64,000 nt of DNA from Didymella arachidicola (taxonomy: Eukaryota; Ascomycota; Dothideomycetes; Pleosporales; Didymellaceae). The translations under genes were made by a program, and so were the position numbers. This document shows positions 21,431 to 34,651 of this stretch, one piece after another. Numbering within the stretch: position 1 is the first letter of the stretch; each line of letters starts with the position of its first letter. The DNA lies in assembly GCA_016630955.3 (NCBI GenBank), contig CM049991.1, positions 1,178,001 through 1,242,000 of the forward strand, in the 5' to 3' direction. A model generated the notes under the pieces. It was not told the DNA's origin, ran no database searches, and was given only the letters and a program-made list of their open reading frames with translations.

Positions 21431-23211
21431 ATGCTCGGTCTTTCCTTCACGGCGACGCGCACGCAAGTCGCGTCGTACCTCTTCGGCGTTGCGCTGTTCA
21501 GCATTGCGTTCCTTGTGTTCCTGAACAGCAGCATTAGCTTCGTCATCACCCAGCGCATTGGACAGAGCCACAACGTCGGCGGCGCGGTGGGCACGCTCGG
21601 CTTCGTGGATGAGCTGGTCGCGCTGATAGCATGTCCAGTCTGGGGGCTGCTCAGCGACAGGATCGGCGTGAGAACTGTTGCGGTCACAGGCTACGTAGTC
21701 GTTGGGCTCAGCTTGTGGGTGCTGGTCCAGGCTAAAAACGTATATCCCCAGTTGCTGTTGGCAAGAGTGCTGTTCAGTCTCGGGGGGAGCGCGACGTGAG
21801 TCTTGCACTGGAACCTGAATGAGTGTGAGCTAATCAGTGCAGCGCAACTATGGTCACTGCGATTCTGCCCGCCATGACGGTCGTCGAAGAAGTCAAGCCA
21901 GACCCAAGAAGTCCTACACTCAGGCGCGTCGCAAGCGGCAGCAGACATGCTGTTGCCGCGTCCATATCGTCCGAGCTCACCATCACCCCCGACCGCTTTC
22001 GATCGAGCTCCCAAGATCCACCGGCGCCAGCAAAGAAGGATGCGACTGCTTCGACGTCGCAGCTTGCCGGTTTGGTCGGCATGTTCACTGGCTGCGGCGC
22101 ATTGGTCGCTCTGCTAGCCTTCCTGCCTCTACCCACACGCTTTCAGGATGCGGGCGAGAGTCCGCCGGCTGCCGTTGCGGCTGCTTTCTATGTCGTTGGC
22201 GCTGTCGCCATTCTTGTAGCCATTGGCTGCTTCTTTGGCTTGCGCCGACTACCAGGCGAGGATGAGAAGGGCTGGAAGCGTCTGACTGGAAAGGACGAGC
22301 ACAAGACACCGGAGCACGCTCGCGACCTTCTTTTGGCTTACCCTTTCCTGTTTCTCGAAAGCGTCCGTTTGGGTTTCAAGTCACCCTTGATCGGCTTGGG
22401 CTATGTGGGAGGATTTGTCGCACGCGCATCGTCTGTGGCCATTTCACTCTTCATCCCACTCTTCACGAATCACTACTTCCTCCACACCGGCGAGTGTGCT
22501 GTCGATCCCAATGACCCCTCCGACATCAAACATGCCTGCCCACAAGCCTACAAGCTGGCAGCGATGCTCACAGGTATCAGCCAACTCATCGCCCTTCTCT
22601 GCGCGCCAGTGTTTGGCTATCTCTCTGGTAAATACCCCAAGTACAACATACCCTTGCTCCTCGCAGCAGCGTCAGGCGTTGCGGGCTATGCCATGTTTGG
22701 CTCGCTTGCCAGTCCAGACTACAAGAGCGAGGACGGCACAGGTGCCATCTTCGTAATCGTCGCGCTTCTCGGCATCAGCCAGATCGGCGCCATTGTCTGC
22801 TCCCTTGCCCTCCTTGGTCGCGGTATCAACAATGACAAATCTACTACAAGCAGCGTGGTGTTCGACTCGACGAACGGCAGCTACCATCCTTCGGCAGGCG
22901 CAACACCTCCAACAAGTCAACCTGTCACGCCTGTCTATGAGGAAGAGCCTCTTCTGCCACAGCATCAGACCTACAGTACAAGCAGACCAAGCACGTCACC
23001 GGAAACCAAGTCATACAACGATATGAAGGGATCGATTGCTGGCACCTACAGTCTGCTGGGCGGCTTTGGCATTTTGCTACTCACCAAAGCTGGAGGCACG
23101 TTGTTCGACAGCACAGGACCGGGGAGTCCGTTCTACATGATGGCAGCTTTCAATGCGGTGTTGCTCGTCGTCGGTGTAATCGTGGGTATCAAGCAGGGTC
23201 TTCGGCGGTAG
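21431..23211 (+). CDS. Major facilitator superfamily transporter
   Basis: Two exons, 21431-21795 and 21843-23211, 577 residues. The intron is 47 bases (GTGAGT donor, GAGCTAAT branch, TGCAG acceptor). The N-terminal half shows TM1 (YLFGVALFSIAFLVFLNSS), the MFS loop 2-3 signature as GLLSDRIGVRTV, and further helices. After the splice a hydrophilic loop of about 70 residues separates TM4 from TM5. A second hydrophilic loop (Ser/Pro-rich, near residues 455-510) precedes the last two helices. That the intron joins LGGSAT to ATMVTAILPAM within a helix supports the model. It is a secondary carrier with unknown substrate, probably in an organelle or plasma membrane. Drug/H+ antiporter-like and vesicular-type assignments are both possible. 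Confidence 0.82.
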
Positions 23212-23867
23212 AGTAGATGTACATACGAGACACAAATGGACATCATAACGCATAATATTGGGGACTTTCTGCAAGTTAGATAGGGGTGTGATTGGTATAG
23301 CACTACAATATATCCAGTCTGCGAGGCTGCGGTTACAACGACGTATGCTGACGACATCTGCACGTCTGCAACTTCCTTTCGAGCGAGCGCACACGACACG
23401 AATCTGAAACTGCGCGCACGTCCAGCAACATGCACATTGCCGCAACAGCTTTCGGGATACCCAAAGCGGCCCTGATCGAGACGAGCTACACGCGTGTAAA
23501 CGTGTGGAGACCCCACACACGACCCCGCGGACTACACACACCCGTAGTTCCCTCATTGGCTCCTTCCCCACGCTCGGTGTATTTTCCAGCACCAAATGGA
23601 TCATTCAACGACATCGAGAAGCCTCCCCGCTTGATGTGCGACCCAGACGGGCTGAACGACCCACCGATTGTTATCATAGCGGCGGTGGTAGTTGTCGCGA
23701 ACGTATGGCGCTTGCAGCACATGTTTAAAAATATAAATACCAACGACGCGCATCTGCACAGTTACCACGAAAGTGTGCAATTTCTCTTTGTGTAGCCTTT
23801 CTATCTTGCGTTGTGCTATCTGCACAATCCTAATCAACATTGAGACACGAGAGACGATCACGACACC
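23212..23867. other. Intergenic with TATA box, MFS gene to monooxygenase gene
   Basis: About 650 bases with no supported gene. TATAAATA at 23732-23739 lies 129 bases before the monooxygenase ATG and is a likely core promoter. Confidence 0.5.
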
Positions 23868-25699
23868 ATGTCTTTCGATACCGAGGTCCTTATAATCGGC
23901 GCTGGCATGTCCGGCCTGGGACTCGCTGTACAAATTGTGCGCCAATTCGGGATCAAAAACTTCGAGCTTATCGAGAAATCCAACGACGTCGGTGGCACAT
24001 GGCTCGCCAACACATATCCCGGGTGCGGTTGCGATGTCGCCTCGCACTTCTACAGCTACAGTTTCGCGCTGAACCCAGACTGGAGCAGAAAGTACAGCAT
24101 GCGCGAGGAGATCCAACAGTACTTTCGAGGCGTGAGCGATCGCTTTGGCGTCACCGAACGCGTCAGGTTTCACTCGGTCGTTGAGAGCGCGCAATGGGAT
24201 GAGACAGCGAAGGTGTGGATCGTAAACGTATTGAACTTGCAGACAAAAGAGAAGTCGGTACGGAGAGCGAAGGTGCTCATTAGCGGAGTGGGGAGTCTCA
24301 GCGTGCCCAAGGAGTGCGATCTTCCTGGAAAAGATGACTTCAAGGGCAAGATATTTCATTCGGCGAAGTGGGATCACAGCTTCGATTGGGCAGGCAAAGA
24401 CGTGGTTGTTCTCGGTATGATTGAGGGATAGTACCCACGGGGTGTTTCCACTGACATGTCCAGGCAACGGCTGCTCAGCCACCCAATTCGTTCCCATCAT
24501 GTCTGGCGAGGTCGGTGACCAGCCTCCTGTTCGCAAGATCACCCAGTTCGCACGACAGGCACAGTATCTATCTGAGCGCGAAAACCCCTACTACACACCT
24601 ACCTTCAAAGCTGTAATGCGCTATGTTCCCCTGGCCATGCGGTTGTACCGCGCAAAGCACTACTACGACATGGAGGCCGACTGGTCCGGCTTCCCGATTG
24701 AGAGCGGTGCAGCAATTCGTTCCAGTCTTGCAAAAGAGAACGAGGCGTACGTGAAGCGAATGGCGCCGAAGAAGTACTGGGATGCGCTTATCCCAAAGGC
24801 TGAGATTGGGTGCAAGCGAAAGGTTCTGGACACAGAGTACTTGAAATGCTTGTGGAGAGACAACGTGGATCTAATACCAAACGATCCCGTGCAGCAGATC
24901 ACTGAAGACGGCGTTCTGACAAAGTCTGGGCAGAAGATCAAAGCAGATGCGATTGTACTGGCAATTGGATTTGCGACACAGCAGATGCTTTGTCCAATGG
25001 AGATTACAGGAAGGGACGGGTTGAAGCTGAACGACTACGTAAGTGTTGATGACCTCTTTTAGATACGATACTGACCAATCGCAGTGGGACGAGAAGACTC
25101 AAGGCGTGGCACAAGCCTACTTCGGCACCGTTGTCCCACACTTCCCCAACTTCTTCGTCCTCATGGGACCGAATACGGTCACAGGTCACTTGAGTGTGAT
25201 CTACACGGTTGAGTGTCAGATCAACTTCACACTACGCCTCCTTTCTCCCATACTCAAGTCTCTACCCTCGTACTCCTCAGGCTCCCTCCTCCCCACGCTC
25301 TCCACCCCACCAACAACAGTCGAAGTCCTTCCCTCAGCCGCTGCCTCGGATTTCGAGTGGACGCAGCGCGAAGCCAAGAAGCTTGTCTGGGCGTCCGGAT
25401 GCACAAACTGGGCGATAGACCCCAAGACGGGGCTGAACAACATGATGTATCCTGATTGGCAGTTCATGTTCTGGCTCAGAAGCATTTTCTGGCGCAAGCA
25501 GGATTTTGTGTTCAAAGACGAGAAGTCGAGGGTGGTGCAGCCGGGGAGAGCGAGGAAATGGCTGCTTAGCGCGTTGACTGCGGGCGCGTTTGTTGGTATT
25601 TTTGTCGGCAAGGACTGGTTGAGGGAGGAATTACCGAGAAGGTTGAGAGAATTTGATGCGAGAGAGGTGGTGAGGAGTCTGACTGCTGGAAGACTGTAA
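23868..25699 (+). CDS. Baeyer-Villiger-type flavin monooxygenase
   Basis: Three exons, 23868-24414, 24464-25038, 25085-25699, 578 residues. The introns of 49 and 46 bases have GTATGA and GTAAGT donors. The first Rossmann motif GAGMSG (residues 11-16) binds FAD. GGTWLANTYPGCGCD is the typical BVMO block. The fingerprint FxGxxxHxxxW is present as FKGKIFHSAKW (about 158-168). The second Rossmann motif GNGCSA (NADPH) is created exactly by the first splice. ATGF is replaced by AIGFAT near residue 370. The enzyme should use NADPH and O2 to insert oxygen into ketones or to hydroxylate. A C-terminal hydrophobic stretch could anchor it to a membrane. The neighbours do not form a clear biosynthetic cluster. 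Confidence 0.9.
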
Positions 25700-26372
25700 G
25701 AGTAGCGTAATACCAGAGATTTTGATACCTAATGGGAAATCATTCACGGACTGTTAGGCATTTGCTGGTGCAGAAAGTGAAGCGGGGGGTGGGCTCCCGG
25801 GGCGAAGACTCTCACCGCTGGCTGGATGCATGATTGGCGAGTTTTGAGAGCGTCTCATCGGACTTGTTTGTAGCTTTGTGGTCACTAAATAATCTGAGGG
25901 GCCGGCATACTTAGTGAGGTGAAGATGCATGGAGAAGCTGCTGACGTCAAGTGTAGTTCACAACCGCCTTGCAGCATGTAGAAGATCTTTTCGTCTGAGG
26001 CTGAGATGACCACTACACAATCACATTGTATAACACGACGATGTGCCGGGACATTGTAACGACCTCGGGTGCTACACAACTCCAGAAATTGGTGCCTGGT
26101 GAGATCAAAGAACTACGTGCGACCTATCGTTTGTCCGGTCCGGTCTTGCTTTCACCTCTCTTCACTCCGATTCCGCCCTGTCCACCAGCCCCTCTATTGC
26201 GGACTTTCAACATGCTAGCCTCGCTTGTTTTTGCTCGTCAAAGTTTGACAGCTTTCTACTTCTTCTTTACCCATTTCCGCCGACTTGAACGACGCAGCGC
26301 CGCAGCGAGCGGCCTGCAAAGAACAAAAGATTCACAGGCCATCCCAGCAATTTCAACCTCGTATCTGCCAAC
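25700..26372. other. Intergenic, monooxygenase to unknown gene
   Basis: About 670 bases. An open frame at 26026-26520 overlaps the next gene in another frame and has no family support. Confidence 0.4.
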
Positions 26373-27557
26373 ATGTCCCGCTCTATGGGATCAGGTATAC
26401 TTCCGCCATTCAGTGCAGCTGCTACTCAAGCTGCTGTTGAAGCCTCAACAGTGTCATTCCCTGCCGATTACATTACCAACATCCTGCTCGAGATCAGTGG
26501 TTACCTTGTCTCGCTTGTAGAGCAAAGTACACTGTTCGGTAAACCCTCCAGATATCCATACAGTCCCAGCTTACACACTCTTCACGGTCGCCTATGTAGT
26601 GGTCAGCTTAACCCGAGCCCCATTCAATCGCACGCCAACGAAAGCGTTCGTGTCAAGGCTACCCTCGGTCAGCGTACCACTAAGGACGCCACTAAACGTC
26701 CGTTGGAGGACTTTGAAGATATCTACTATGCGGTTCTCGCCCGCATGCAAGACATTCACCAAATCCTGAACGCACGTCTCGGCAGTGGTTTCAGCGCCTT
26801 CACAGACCCTGTCTATCCCAATGGACCTAGCATCGCCGATCTCTACATTAGCCTTGCCCAGTACTGGGATGCTCTCAACCACCACGGATTCGTCAAGGCA
26901 ATCGATTGCGCAGTGCGCCGCTCTCGTATCCAACATCTCCACCAAGAGATCATTACGCAAGTGCACAACGACGAGATCACCCATTCAGATGCCCAAGAAC
27001 TGCTGGATGACCTCTATGACCCAAACGAGTATGATAACGTTCAAGGGCTGGCTTGGGTCGGTGGCTGGGCACCAAGTATGGTCGCCGCTTGGCTAGAAGA
27101 GAAGTACCGCATCGTCTTGAAGATTGAGAAGGAAAATATCGAGAGCAAGAGCCGCATGGATAGGAAGCGAGCCGGAATGGTCCAAAAGGGCAAGCAGCCA
27201 CAGCGTGAGCTAAAATCGAAGAAGGAGACCAAGACGACAGTCGTCGAGGTGCAGATGGCTGGCGGTGAGGTCAAGACGATCATGCCGGTCGCTAAACAAC
27301 AGCAAGAGCAGGATGCGTCAAGCCAGCAGACACAACAAGATCAGGACCGGGACCAACTGCTGCAGTATGCGCTTGAGTGGCAGATGAAGACGCGACGTGT
27401 CTCTGAGTACAGTCAGTACCTCAGGAGCATGGCGAGTCGCGATGCCAGATACCTTGTGCAAAGCACTGCCTCCATCAACGACACACGCATGGGGCCTGGT
27501 GGACCGGAACAGTACGGTCGCCGCAAGGATACGATCATGACGGACGATGGTTTTTGA
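26373..27557 (+). CDS. Uncharacterised soluble protein
   Basis: One exon, 394 residues, not recognised. The middle (about residues 110-240) is well structured, with aromatic and charged helices: DFEDIYYAVLARMQDIHQIL, SLAQYWDALNHHGFVKAIDCAVRRSRIQHLHQEI and WVGGWAPSMVAAWLEEKYRIV. The last 150 residues are Lys/Glu- then Gln-rich, with a likely coiled coil. No signal peptide or membrane helix is visible. Start is the first ATG of the frame. A short intron around 26540-26630 cannot be excluded. Confidence 0.6.
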   Translation: MSRSMGSGILPPFSAAATQAAVEASTVSFPADYITNILLEISGYLVSLVEQSTLFGKPSRYPYSPSLHTLHGRLCSGQLNPSPIQSHANESVRVKATLGQRTTKDATKRPLEDFEDIYYAVLARMQDIHQILNARLGSGFSAFTDPVYPNGPSIADLYISLAQYWDALNHHGFVKAIDCAVRRSRIQHLHQEIITQVHNDEITHSDAQELLDDLYDPNEYDNVQGLAWVGGWAPSMVAAWLEEKYRIVLKIEKENIESKSRMDRKRAGMVQKGKQPQRELKSKKETKTTVVEVQMAGGEVKTIMPVAKQQQEQDASSQQTQQDQDRDQLLQYALEWQMKTRRVSEYSQYLRSMASRDARYLVQSTASINDTRMGPGGPEQYGRRKDTIMTDDGF

Positions 27558-27781
27558 GCGCATCGGTGCAGAATGAAGGCCACTTGCGGACACATGGGAT
27601 TGTATACGCTGCGCAGAGACGCGTCCGCACCGCTCCGCCTGAACGCACCAGTGCATAACAACGAAGCACACAGATGATGTTCATGACTGAGGAAGAGGAA
27701 GAAGAATGGAACACAATTTGGAGCTCGTATTGCCACGCCTCGGGTAGTACGTGCTTACGCAAGTACACCAGAATAGAACAA

Positions 27782-28811
27782 TCAATCTTCAGCTTCAAGC
27801 ATATAGTCTGGATCCACTTCAATCATTGTTTCCTCTTTCAATGCGCCTCTTGAACTTGGTGCCTCAAAAAAAGGCACACGCCAAACATCCCTATTCCACT
27901 GCTCCAGCACCTCGCCGTCTAGCCCACTGCAGCCGTGCAGATCGAGTATCTGAAGCACGGTTAAGATTAGCTCAGTCCGTTTATCGTGTGTAACGCTGCA
28001 CCAGCGATCATCCTCGGGAATCACAATGACGGTGTTTCGAGTGAAGCCGACGTACCTGTAACCTGTTCATTTTGCTTATTGTATCCAATGCTTTCTCTTC
28101 GACGTGAACGTTTGCACAGTCTATGAGGCTGAGCTGATGCAGTGTGTGAAGTCTTGTGCAGAACCAGATTTCGCTTGTCAACATGTTGCAGCTGCTCAGC
28201 GTCAAGTCTCTCAATCGCGCAGTCGCGTTGATCAGATGTGAGAGTTGCGTGGTGCTGATTTCGGCGTTCTTGAATGCCAACGTGGTCACGGTGCCCGTGA
28301 ACGCTGGACTCGATGCGAGTTGTGACCAGGCTGCACGCTCTTCCTCCCGCTGCATGCTCATGTGTGCTCTCGATACAGCCTGAAGGGTCTCAATGCTGAT
28401 GCTAAGCTCTCGTAGCGCTGGAAGTTGAGCAATGGCCTTCGCTATAGGTATGGAGAGCCTCCAGAGCGTGAGATCCAGCTTCTGTAGAGTACACGCATGT
28501 CGTGTCAAGATACTGGCGATGATCTGGTCATGGAACATGATCAAGGTCGAGTAGCGAAAGTCAGACGCTCGCGGTATTTGGATAGTTGCATTGAGAGCGT
28601 ATTTTGGTCTATGTCTGGTGGCGAAGAGCTTGTTATGCCACGAGTTTTGGTGCGACGGATATATGGCGAGTGAGAGATCTTGTACGATTGAGTGTGCAAG
28701 ACTGCGAGCGTGTGTCGATGTTTGCGCAAATCGAAGGAGCGGCGTGATAGGAAGAGGCTCCAAGATTTGCAGAAGTATCTCCGGGGGCAGGTAGAGTAGT
28801 TGAACAGTCAT
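27782..28811 (-). CDS. F-box protein with leucine-rich repeats
   Basis: Two exons, complement(28056..28811) and complement(27782..27949), 307 residues. The intron of 106 bases (GTACGT donor, CTTCAG acceptor) lies on a codon boundary and joins MNRLQ to ILDLHGCSGL. The F-box is at residues 6-45 (LPPEILLQILEPLPITPLLRFAQTS). Leucine-rich repeat-like strands follow (LQKLDLTLWRLSI, LRELSISIE, LRDLTLSSCN, LHQLSLIDCAN, LDLHGCSGL). The end has the fungal WNRDVWRVPFF motif. F-box proteins hand substrates to SCF ubiquitin ligases; the target is unknown. Confidence 0.8.
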
Positions 28812-30363
28812 CTTGAGAGATTCGAGATGGAGCAGTTGGTATGACTTGAAGTACAGGATGCAGTGTCTTGGAGCAGGATCCGGGAGCTTAGTCGTGCTTA
28901 GGCCTGCATTTGTGGATGTTTGATTTCCAAGGAAAGCACGCGGTGAGGGTCTGGCAGAGCTTTATGAGATACAATTCGGCGTGCGCGCTTGACCATGATG
29001 GAGGACACCACGATAATTCTTCACGCGGCGTAGTTGTGCTTGTCCTGGCTATTCAACAATGCACGTGCCGAAGAAGAAGACGCCCATACCCCGGCTCTGA
29101 GACATCTTACAGGCCATGTAAAGAATGGAAAAGGCATAGGGCTCGATACAAGGCGCAGCACTCTTCTACAAGCTGATGCCCGGTGGAGATGAGAACGCCA
29201 TATCTGAGTGAACGCGCAGGTAAGCGACATATTCTCGAAGGATTCATGCAAGGGATTACCAAGATAGGATAACAGTGTCCCTGCTGAAAAAGAATCCCTC
29301 AATCCTTCGCTCTTTGGCGGCTAACAGTTGTCAATCTTGGTAGCGATTGTGTGCTCCTTGCAAATGCTTGAGGTTCTCGAGGTTATGAACACCCTGTTGT
29401 CGCCTGTCACGCAGATCACGAAACGCGCGCACAAGACAGCCGCCTGGCGCCTGGTGCACTGCCGCCACGAGCGCCCGTGTCATCTGAAGGTTTGCCCCTG
29501 TACCTTGAGACTGGCCTTCTTCATTTCAACGCTGTCGCAACATCTTTCAGCAACTCTTTACATGAACCGTTCATCGCACACTTGGCCTCTGCGGCGTTCG
29601 AGGAGGACGATCGGGCGGAAGGTTCCTCCCGGTGGATCAACCGTCACAGGCAGGGATGTGTTCATCTTGAAATCTGGCTGAGACGGGCCTTGTCAACAGA
29701 AGTAACCACGATCCGCGAACATGCACAGGGCGCGTGCAGGTATGAGACATGTGGAGGGAGAATGTGGTGCAAGAGGACGAACATGTGGTGCACACCGAGC
29801 CCCATCCGAGCCCCACGATCGCTAATGGAGTCCCTCCTTGTTTTGCTTTCCCAACTCTTGCAACACCAAAACAATGTCGGTTCCTCTTTGGCATCAATGC
29901 GCAAGCAGTGCTAAGATCTGAGACATGACAGAGGGTAGCAACGTCAGATGATGCGCTGGTGCAATGATCTACCCTGTTGGGTGTCTAGGCTTCCACTGAA
30001 AGCAGACGCAGCTGGACGATGAGGCTAAGAGACAACAAAAGCACGTGGCTTTGGGTAACTACTGCGAGTTGATGGGAAGGCAACCAGGCTAAAGTGAGTC
30101 CGGAAGCGCTACCAGACAGCGACAGCACCTACCTTTCGAGGGACTGGAGAGTCAATATTTCCAAAACTCAGATTCTACCTCAACTTACAAGACAGGCCCA
30201 CATCGAACCGTCACTGCCACTATTGGACCGCAGTACTGGCACCCACAATAACGGCCGAATTGATAGCTCTTACTCGCCCATACGATCAGCATGAACTTGC
30301 TCAATGCCACGAGTCCGAAAGCTGCCCGACAGTAAATGCTTGTTTAGCAAAGCGCACCATCTC

Positions 30364-30603
30364 CTATGACATGGAATACGCTACGAGGATCGACTCCTTC
30401 CAAGCATATGCTTGCCATTCATAGCTTGTTGACCTCAGGATTAGGTTGGTGACTAGGATAAGGGAGGTCATCAAATAGACAGGAACATCGATCGACCGAG
30501 CTGTGATGACAGTACCTAGATGGACCAGATTGAAAACACCTGCTTTGAGGTTGGCGTTCCTGAAGAGATCGGCGTTCATGAAGACGGCAAGAGCGATAAC
30601 CTC
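30364..30603 (-). pseudogene. Possible membrane-protein fragment
   Basis: About 80 codons on the minus strand read as protein-like: VIALAVFMNADLFRNANLKA, then LVHLGTVITARSIDVPVYLM, then TNLILRSTSYEWQAYAW. The alternation of hydrophobic and polar stretches resembles one or two membrane helices of a real protein. A stop bounds it upstream and nothing extends it downstream. I do not recognise the family. It could be a chance open frame. Confidence 0.3.
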
Positions 30604-30630
30604 CGCTCATCGTCCTCGTATCACCAACTA

Positions 30631-30693
30631 GACAAAAAAAGTCGGACACTTTTGATGAGGTCAGCGGCCAAAGGTGTCCGATATTTTTTGTCC
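30631..30693. repeat. Near-perfect inverted repeat with short loop
   Basis: Arms of about 23 bases at 30631-30653 and 30670-30693. The left arm begins GACAAAAAAAGTCGGACACT; the right arm is its complement with three mismatches. The loop is about 17 bases. It could form a hairpin or be facing ends of a deleted small transposon. Confidence 0.7.
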
Positions 30694-33600
30694 AGGTGGT
30701 GGTTTCGTTCATTTACGAATGCCAAAATCCTTCGCTTCAAGACCTCCCGAGCTGGTGCCCATGCGCGCCGCGTCGCGCTCTCCGCAACGGTCGACCCACG
30801 TTGTCGAAACAGGCAAGATGGGCTAGGCTGGACACGCACGAGCAAGAAGATCATGCCCGGAAGTTGCCTTGTCGTTCTGCTCACCAATCTCATGCCAAGG
30901 GTAAGAGGCGCAATTCCGCGATTGGTAATCTACATCTTTGGGTTCCAAGACCCTGCGGCTGCCAAAACCTGGGGCCGCCAGGAGGCGACAGTACCTGGGT
31001 ACCTGGGCTGAACCGAAAAGGAACCGGCTTCCCGGATGCGAGCGCGAACGTTGCCGCTGGAGGCCACGATGCAGGACTCCTTCAGGGAACGATTGCGATG
31101 TTTGCCAACGGTGATATTCGCGGCAGCGGCGGGGGGCGGAAGTGTCAGTGGCGTCAGTGTTATCCGGCAAGGCTGGCAGATGCCACATGCCGGCAGAAAA
31201 GTGGTCAAAACAGACTGAGTTAGCAATGTCTCACTCCTTCGCACTTGATCGTTTAATTAAACCGATACGTGCGTAAAATCCTACCGATCAATTTTCCGCG
31301 GGGTTGTGGCTGCAGCGATTTGAAGTCGAATTGCATTGACTCTAGCTCAAGCAACGCCTTGACGTACAATTGGCGATTCAGTCTCGCGCATATTCAGTGA
31401 GCAAGGATCGGGGGATCTGCCAGTCAATGACAAGCCTTGCCTTGACAACTGGCGACTGTTCCACATGTGGGATTAGCACTGCCTCCTTCGCTGCCCTGAG
31501 CTCATCGCGTTGTGGACACCAGCCCCCCACCACCATCTCAACGCGCGTGCATCGCAAACAGGCTATCAAATGCCAATCGTATGAGAGTATCGTAGCAACG
31601 TTGATAGCACAGATCTCCAACAGCGGCAGAGCCCAAATGCCTAGTCTACCGAAGGAGGGCCGGCCTAATCTGCCAGACGGGTACCGCACGAGCAACCGCA
31701 CACCACGAGGAAGGGATCATGGCGGGAAAGGAGCCCAACCTGCCAACGCCCTCGAAGCGAAGCTACTGTTTTTTGTGTGCTTACTACAGTAAAGTTTTGC
31801 GCCGATGCAATCCAGTAAGAATCGATCCTGCGATACCGGAAGGGACTTGCGTTGCCCATTGATTGGTCGCTAGATGGTCCTGGATCACTGCCCAGGAAGA
31901 CTTCCGCTCGTGTAGGACACCAACTTTGCACGTACTAGACCAAGCAAGCGCGAATGGCACAATTACGTGCAAGAGCACACTGAACACAGTAGCAACTTCA
32001 ATGGGTACATCAACCGTACAGGCGAGGGAGATCCAAGTCGCAACGAGCCTTCAGCTTCTCGGACGCAAATATTGTACGATTTGTTGTACGACTCATTGCA
32101 TGACTTATGACATGATCATCTCATCATGGCAAGGTGAACCGAACCGTTCATGCATCGAGCGTTTAGTTCGCGACGGAGAACCTGCCGATGTCTACTGATT
32201 GAACTACCGAACATTCGATTCTGCCTCGACGCCAGCCGTTGAAACAACCAAGACCCTCCGGAAGATATTGCAAGTATAGTCGGCAAGGGAACGTGCTGGA
32301 CTTACACAAGATTGTACGTGGTTGAGCTGTCAAATTGCGATTAACCTGACAAGGTCTGGTGGAGTCACTGATCCAAAATAATCCACATGGCGCCTCCGCA
32401 AACGTCGCAACAAAGGGTAGGGCACCCGGTATCTCATGCTCGAGGACCACCTCAGTCCGGTTCGTATCTGGTTTAACAATTCCGGCTATCGTCATCAACG
32501 TCCTCAACATGAAAAAACTAGGAGCAACGCTCCGTGTCTGCTTGACTATTCCAGTTCCCTACAAGGCAGATACGAGAAACAAGGAATCATCATTCGGTAT
32601 CATCCGAGACTAATGCCTACCTGGCTCATCATCTGCAACTGTTCCAGGACTGACAGCCCTGATGCTGCTCCCGCTCGCCATCTGGGATCCCATTGCTTGG
32701 CTAGCTTGGCTTAAAATTACCTGGCTCTCGACCACTCAAGCCAAGCCAATTGTGATCTTTCTTGCAAATTTGCCAAATACACTGCAATTTTCACAGTTGA
32801 CAGGATCGCTATCCCGGCCGAATGGTACCAGACGCAGCTTTAGCACAAGCCACTCATCCCAAGAAGCTCTAGCACCCGCAAGAGTCGGAGATCTAAAACC
32901 GACGGCGTCGGGAACCTGGGGCAGTGCGGCGTTTGAGGGCGTTGAGTATCGGCCCGACCTTGTTGTCTTTCGCAGGCACAAGCTTTCGTGGGAAATACGC
33001 TCCTAGGAGGGGCACACTTGCGGGAAACGACATCTTCATGAAAGCACGGCGCGATAGTCGCCACACCGCCGAGGATCGACAAGCCTGACACGTGAGAGAG
33101 CATCATGGGACTAGCGTGCTCGTAGACCTTTCCAAGCTGCGTGGGTACCCGCATCCGGTGGAGCGTCCAGGCTTGTGTTTGCATATGGGTTTGACGAATG
33201 TCATGCATTGCATGGAGCTACGCTGCGGTTCGCTGTTGTAGCGATGACGGATTCTGAAAGAAAATATCCGCTGATCAGAGCTGCCAGTCGCATGCAGCAG
33301 CGACAGTGCTAACACCCGAATGTATGGTAGGGTCCTTCCCCCACCTCCCAAGTGTTGCCCTCGTTGGACATCTTATCCGCGATTCGTGGTTAACTGTTCC
33401 GTCAATGATCGTCTTCGCACTAAAAGGCCAATCAAACACACATCATTCCGCTCTCTGCAAGGCTGCGTACATGCCCAGCATCTACCATGTGCCCTTGCCT
33501 GTTCCAGAATTTAATGCGAATGTTACAACACACATGGATCACCCCGTCTGTCTATGATCCTTCGCGCCCTCAGATACGAAGTCGAAGGGCAAGTGACGCG

Positions 33601-34651
33601 AATGAACGGCGCAGCTATAGCGTTACCATCCTTAAACGTTCAGCAAACAAGCATGAGGCGGCCCGACCCCCCAGAAGATGAAGCAAGACCAACGACCTTC
33701 CCACACACAGCCTGACGCATCAAAACGTTCCGACGGGATGTCTGGTATAGGATCCCCTTACGGCCTTAAGGGAAGCTTGTCGCACTGCTGCAGACGGAGA
33801 AATAAACTCTGGGCAAGCTGTGGCAGATTGGCAAACGGTTGCATGACAGGTGTCTGACGCCTATGCAGGCTACGGTAGCCTTTGTATAGGGTGCGATGTG
33901 TTTGATACCGTACATGGAACATTGCTGTTTCAGTGCGCGCATGACGTTGGGCATATGTTCGCGCAGAATGGTGATTGAGTTCGCAGGTGAACGAAGCTGT
34001 GAGCAACACGTGTACACTTCGCCAAGTCACTGCCTATCACCACATGTCCTGAAATCAGGCTTCATCCTTTGCTGCAGTCTTCTCCCCAAGTAAACTATAC
34101 TTCTGTGTTCTTGGCAGGAGGTAGTGTACTCACTCTCAGCCACGCTATCCACAGAGTGCGCGAACCTCACAATCGACGCCGATGCTCGGGGCCTGCGGAA
34201 GACTAGGATTCGCGATCGAATACAGATACTCTTCTAGCTTGGTCCTAGCATGTAGATGCCCAAGAGCATAGCAGCCTCATTCCAGATCAACTCGTAGCTT
34301 TCAACGTTAGTAATCCCGGCCGTTGCACTACCCTCACTACAGACATGGTTCCGTAAGCTGTGAAGTCGCGACCTAGTCCGTGCAACCGATGCTCGATAGG
34401 TCTAAACATGGACGGCCCCTGGGCGGGTTCTCTTGCTCTAGTAACCCGGAATGAGCAGCGCCAGCCTTGCGACGTGCAGGGCCCGTGTGCCAAGTATCCC
34501 CTTTGACGATCTTACAACCGCCATGTGAAATAGTTCGATCGCTAGCTGCTTCCCCACGTGCTCTGGAAAGTACCGTTGCCGTATCGATCTATGTCCATTA
34601 CTTGCACCGCACAACCGTTGTTTGAGCGTTGACAATATGCCAAATTAGACA

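Noticed and set aside
21431..25699. MFS transporter plus Baeyer-Villiger monooxygenase as a secondary-metabolite cluster
   Set aside because: No synthase, cyclase or P450 is adjacent; the neighbours are housekeeping or unknown, so co-location is weak evidence.
31370..31792. 140-codon frame considered as a possible zinc-cluster relic
   Set aside because: Cysteine spacing does not fit Zn2Cys6 or C2H2, and the opposite strand is equally open.
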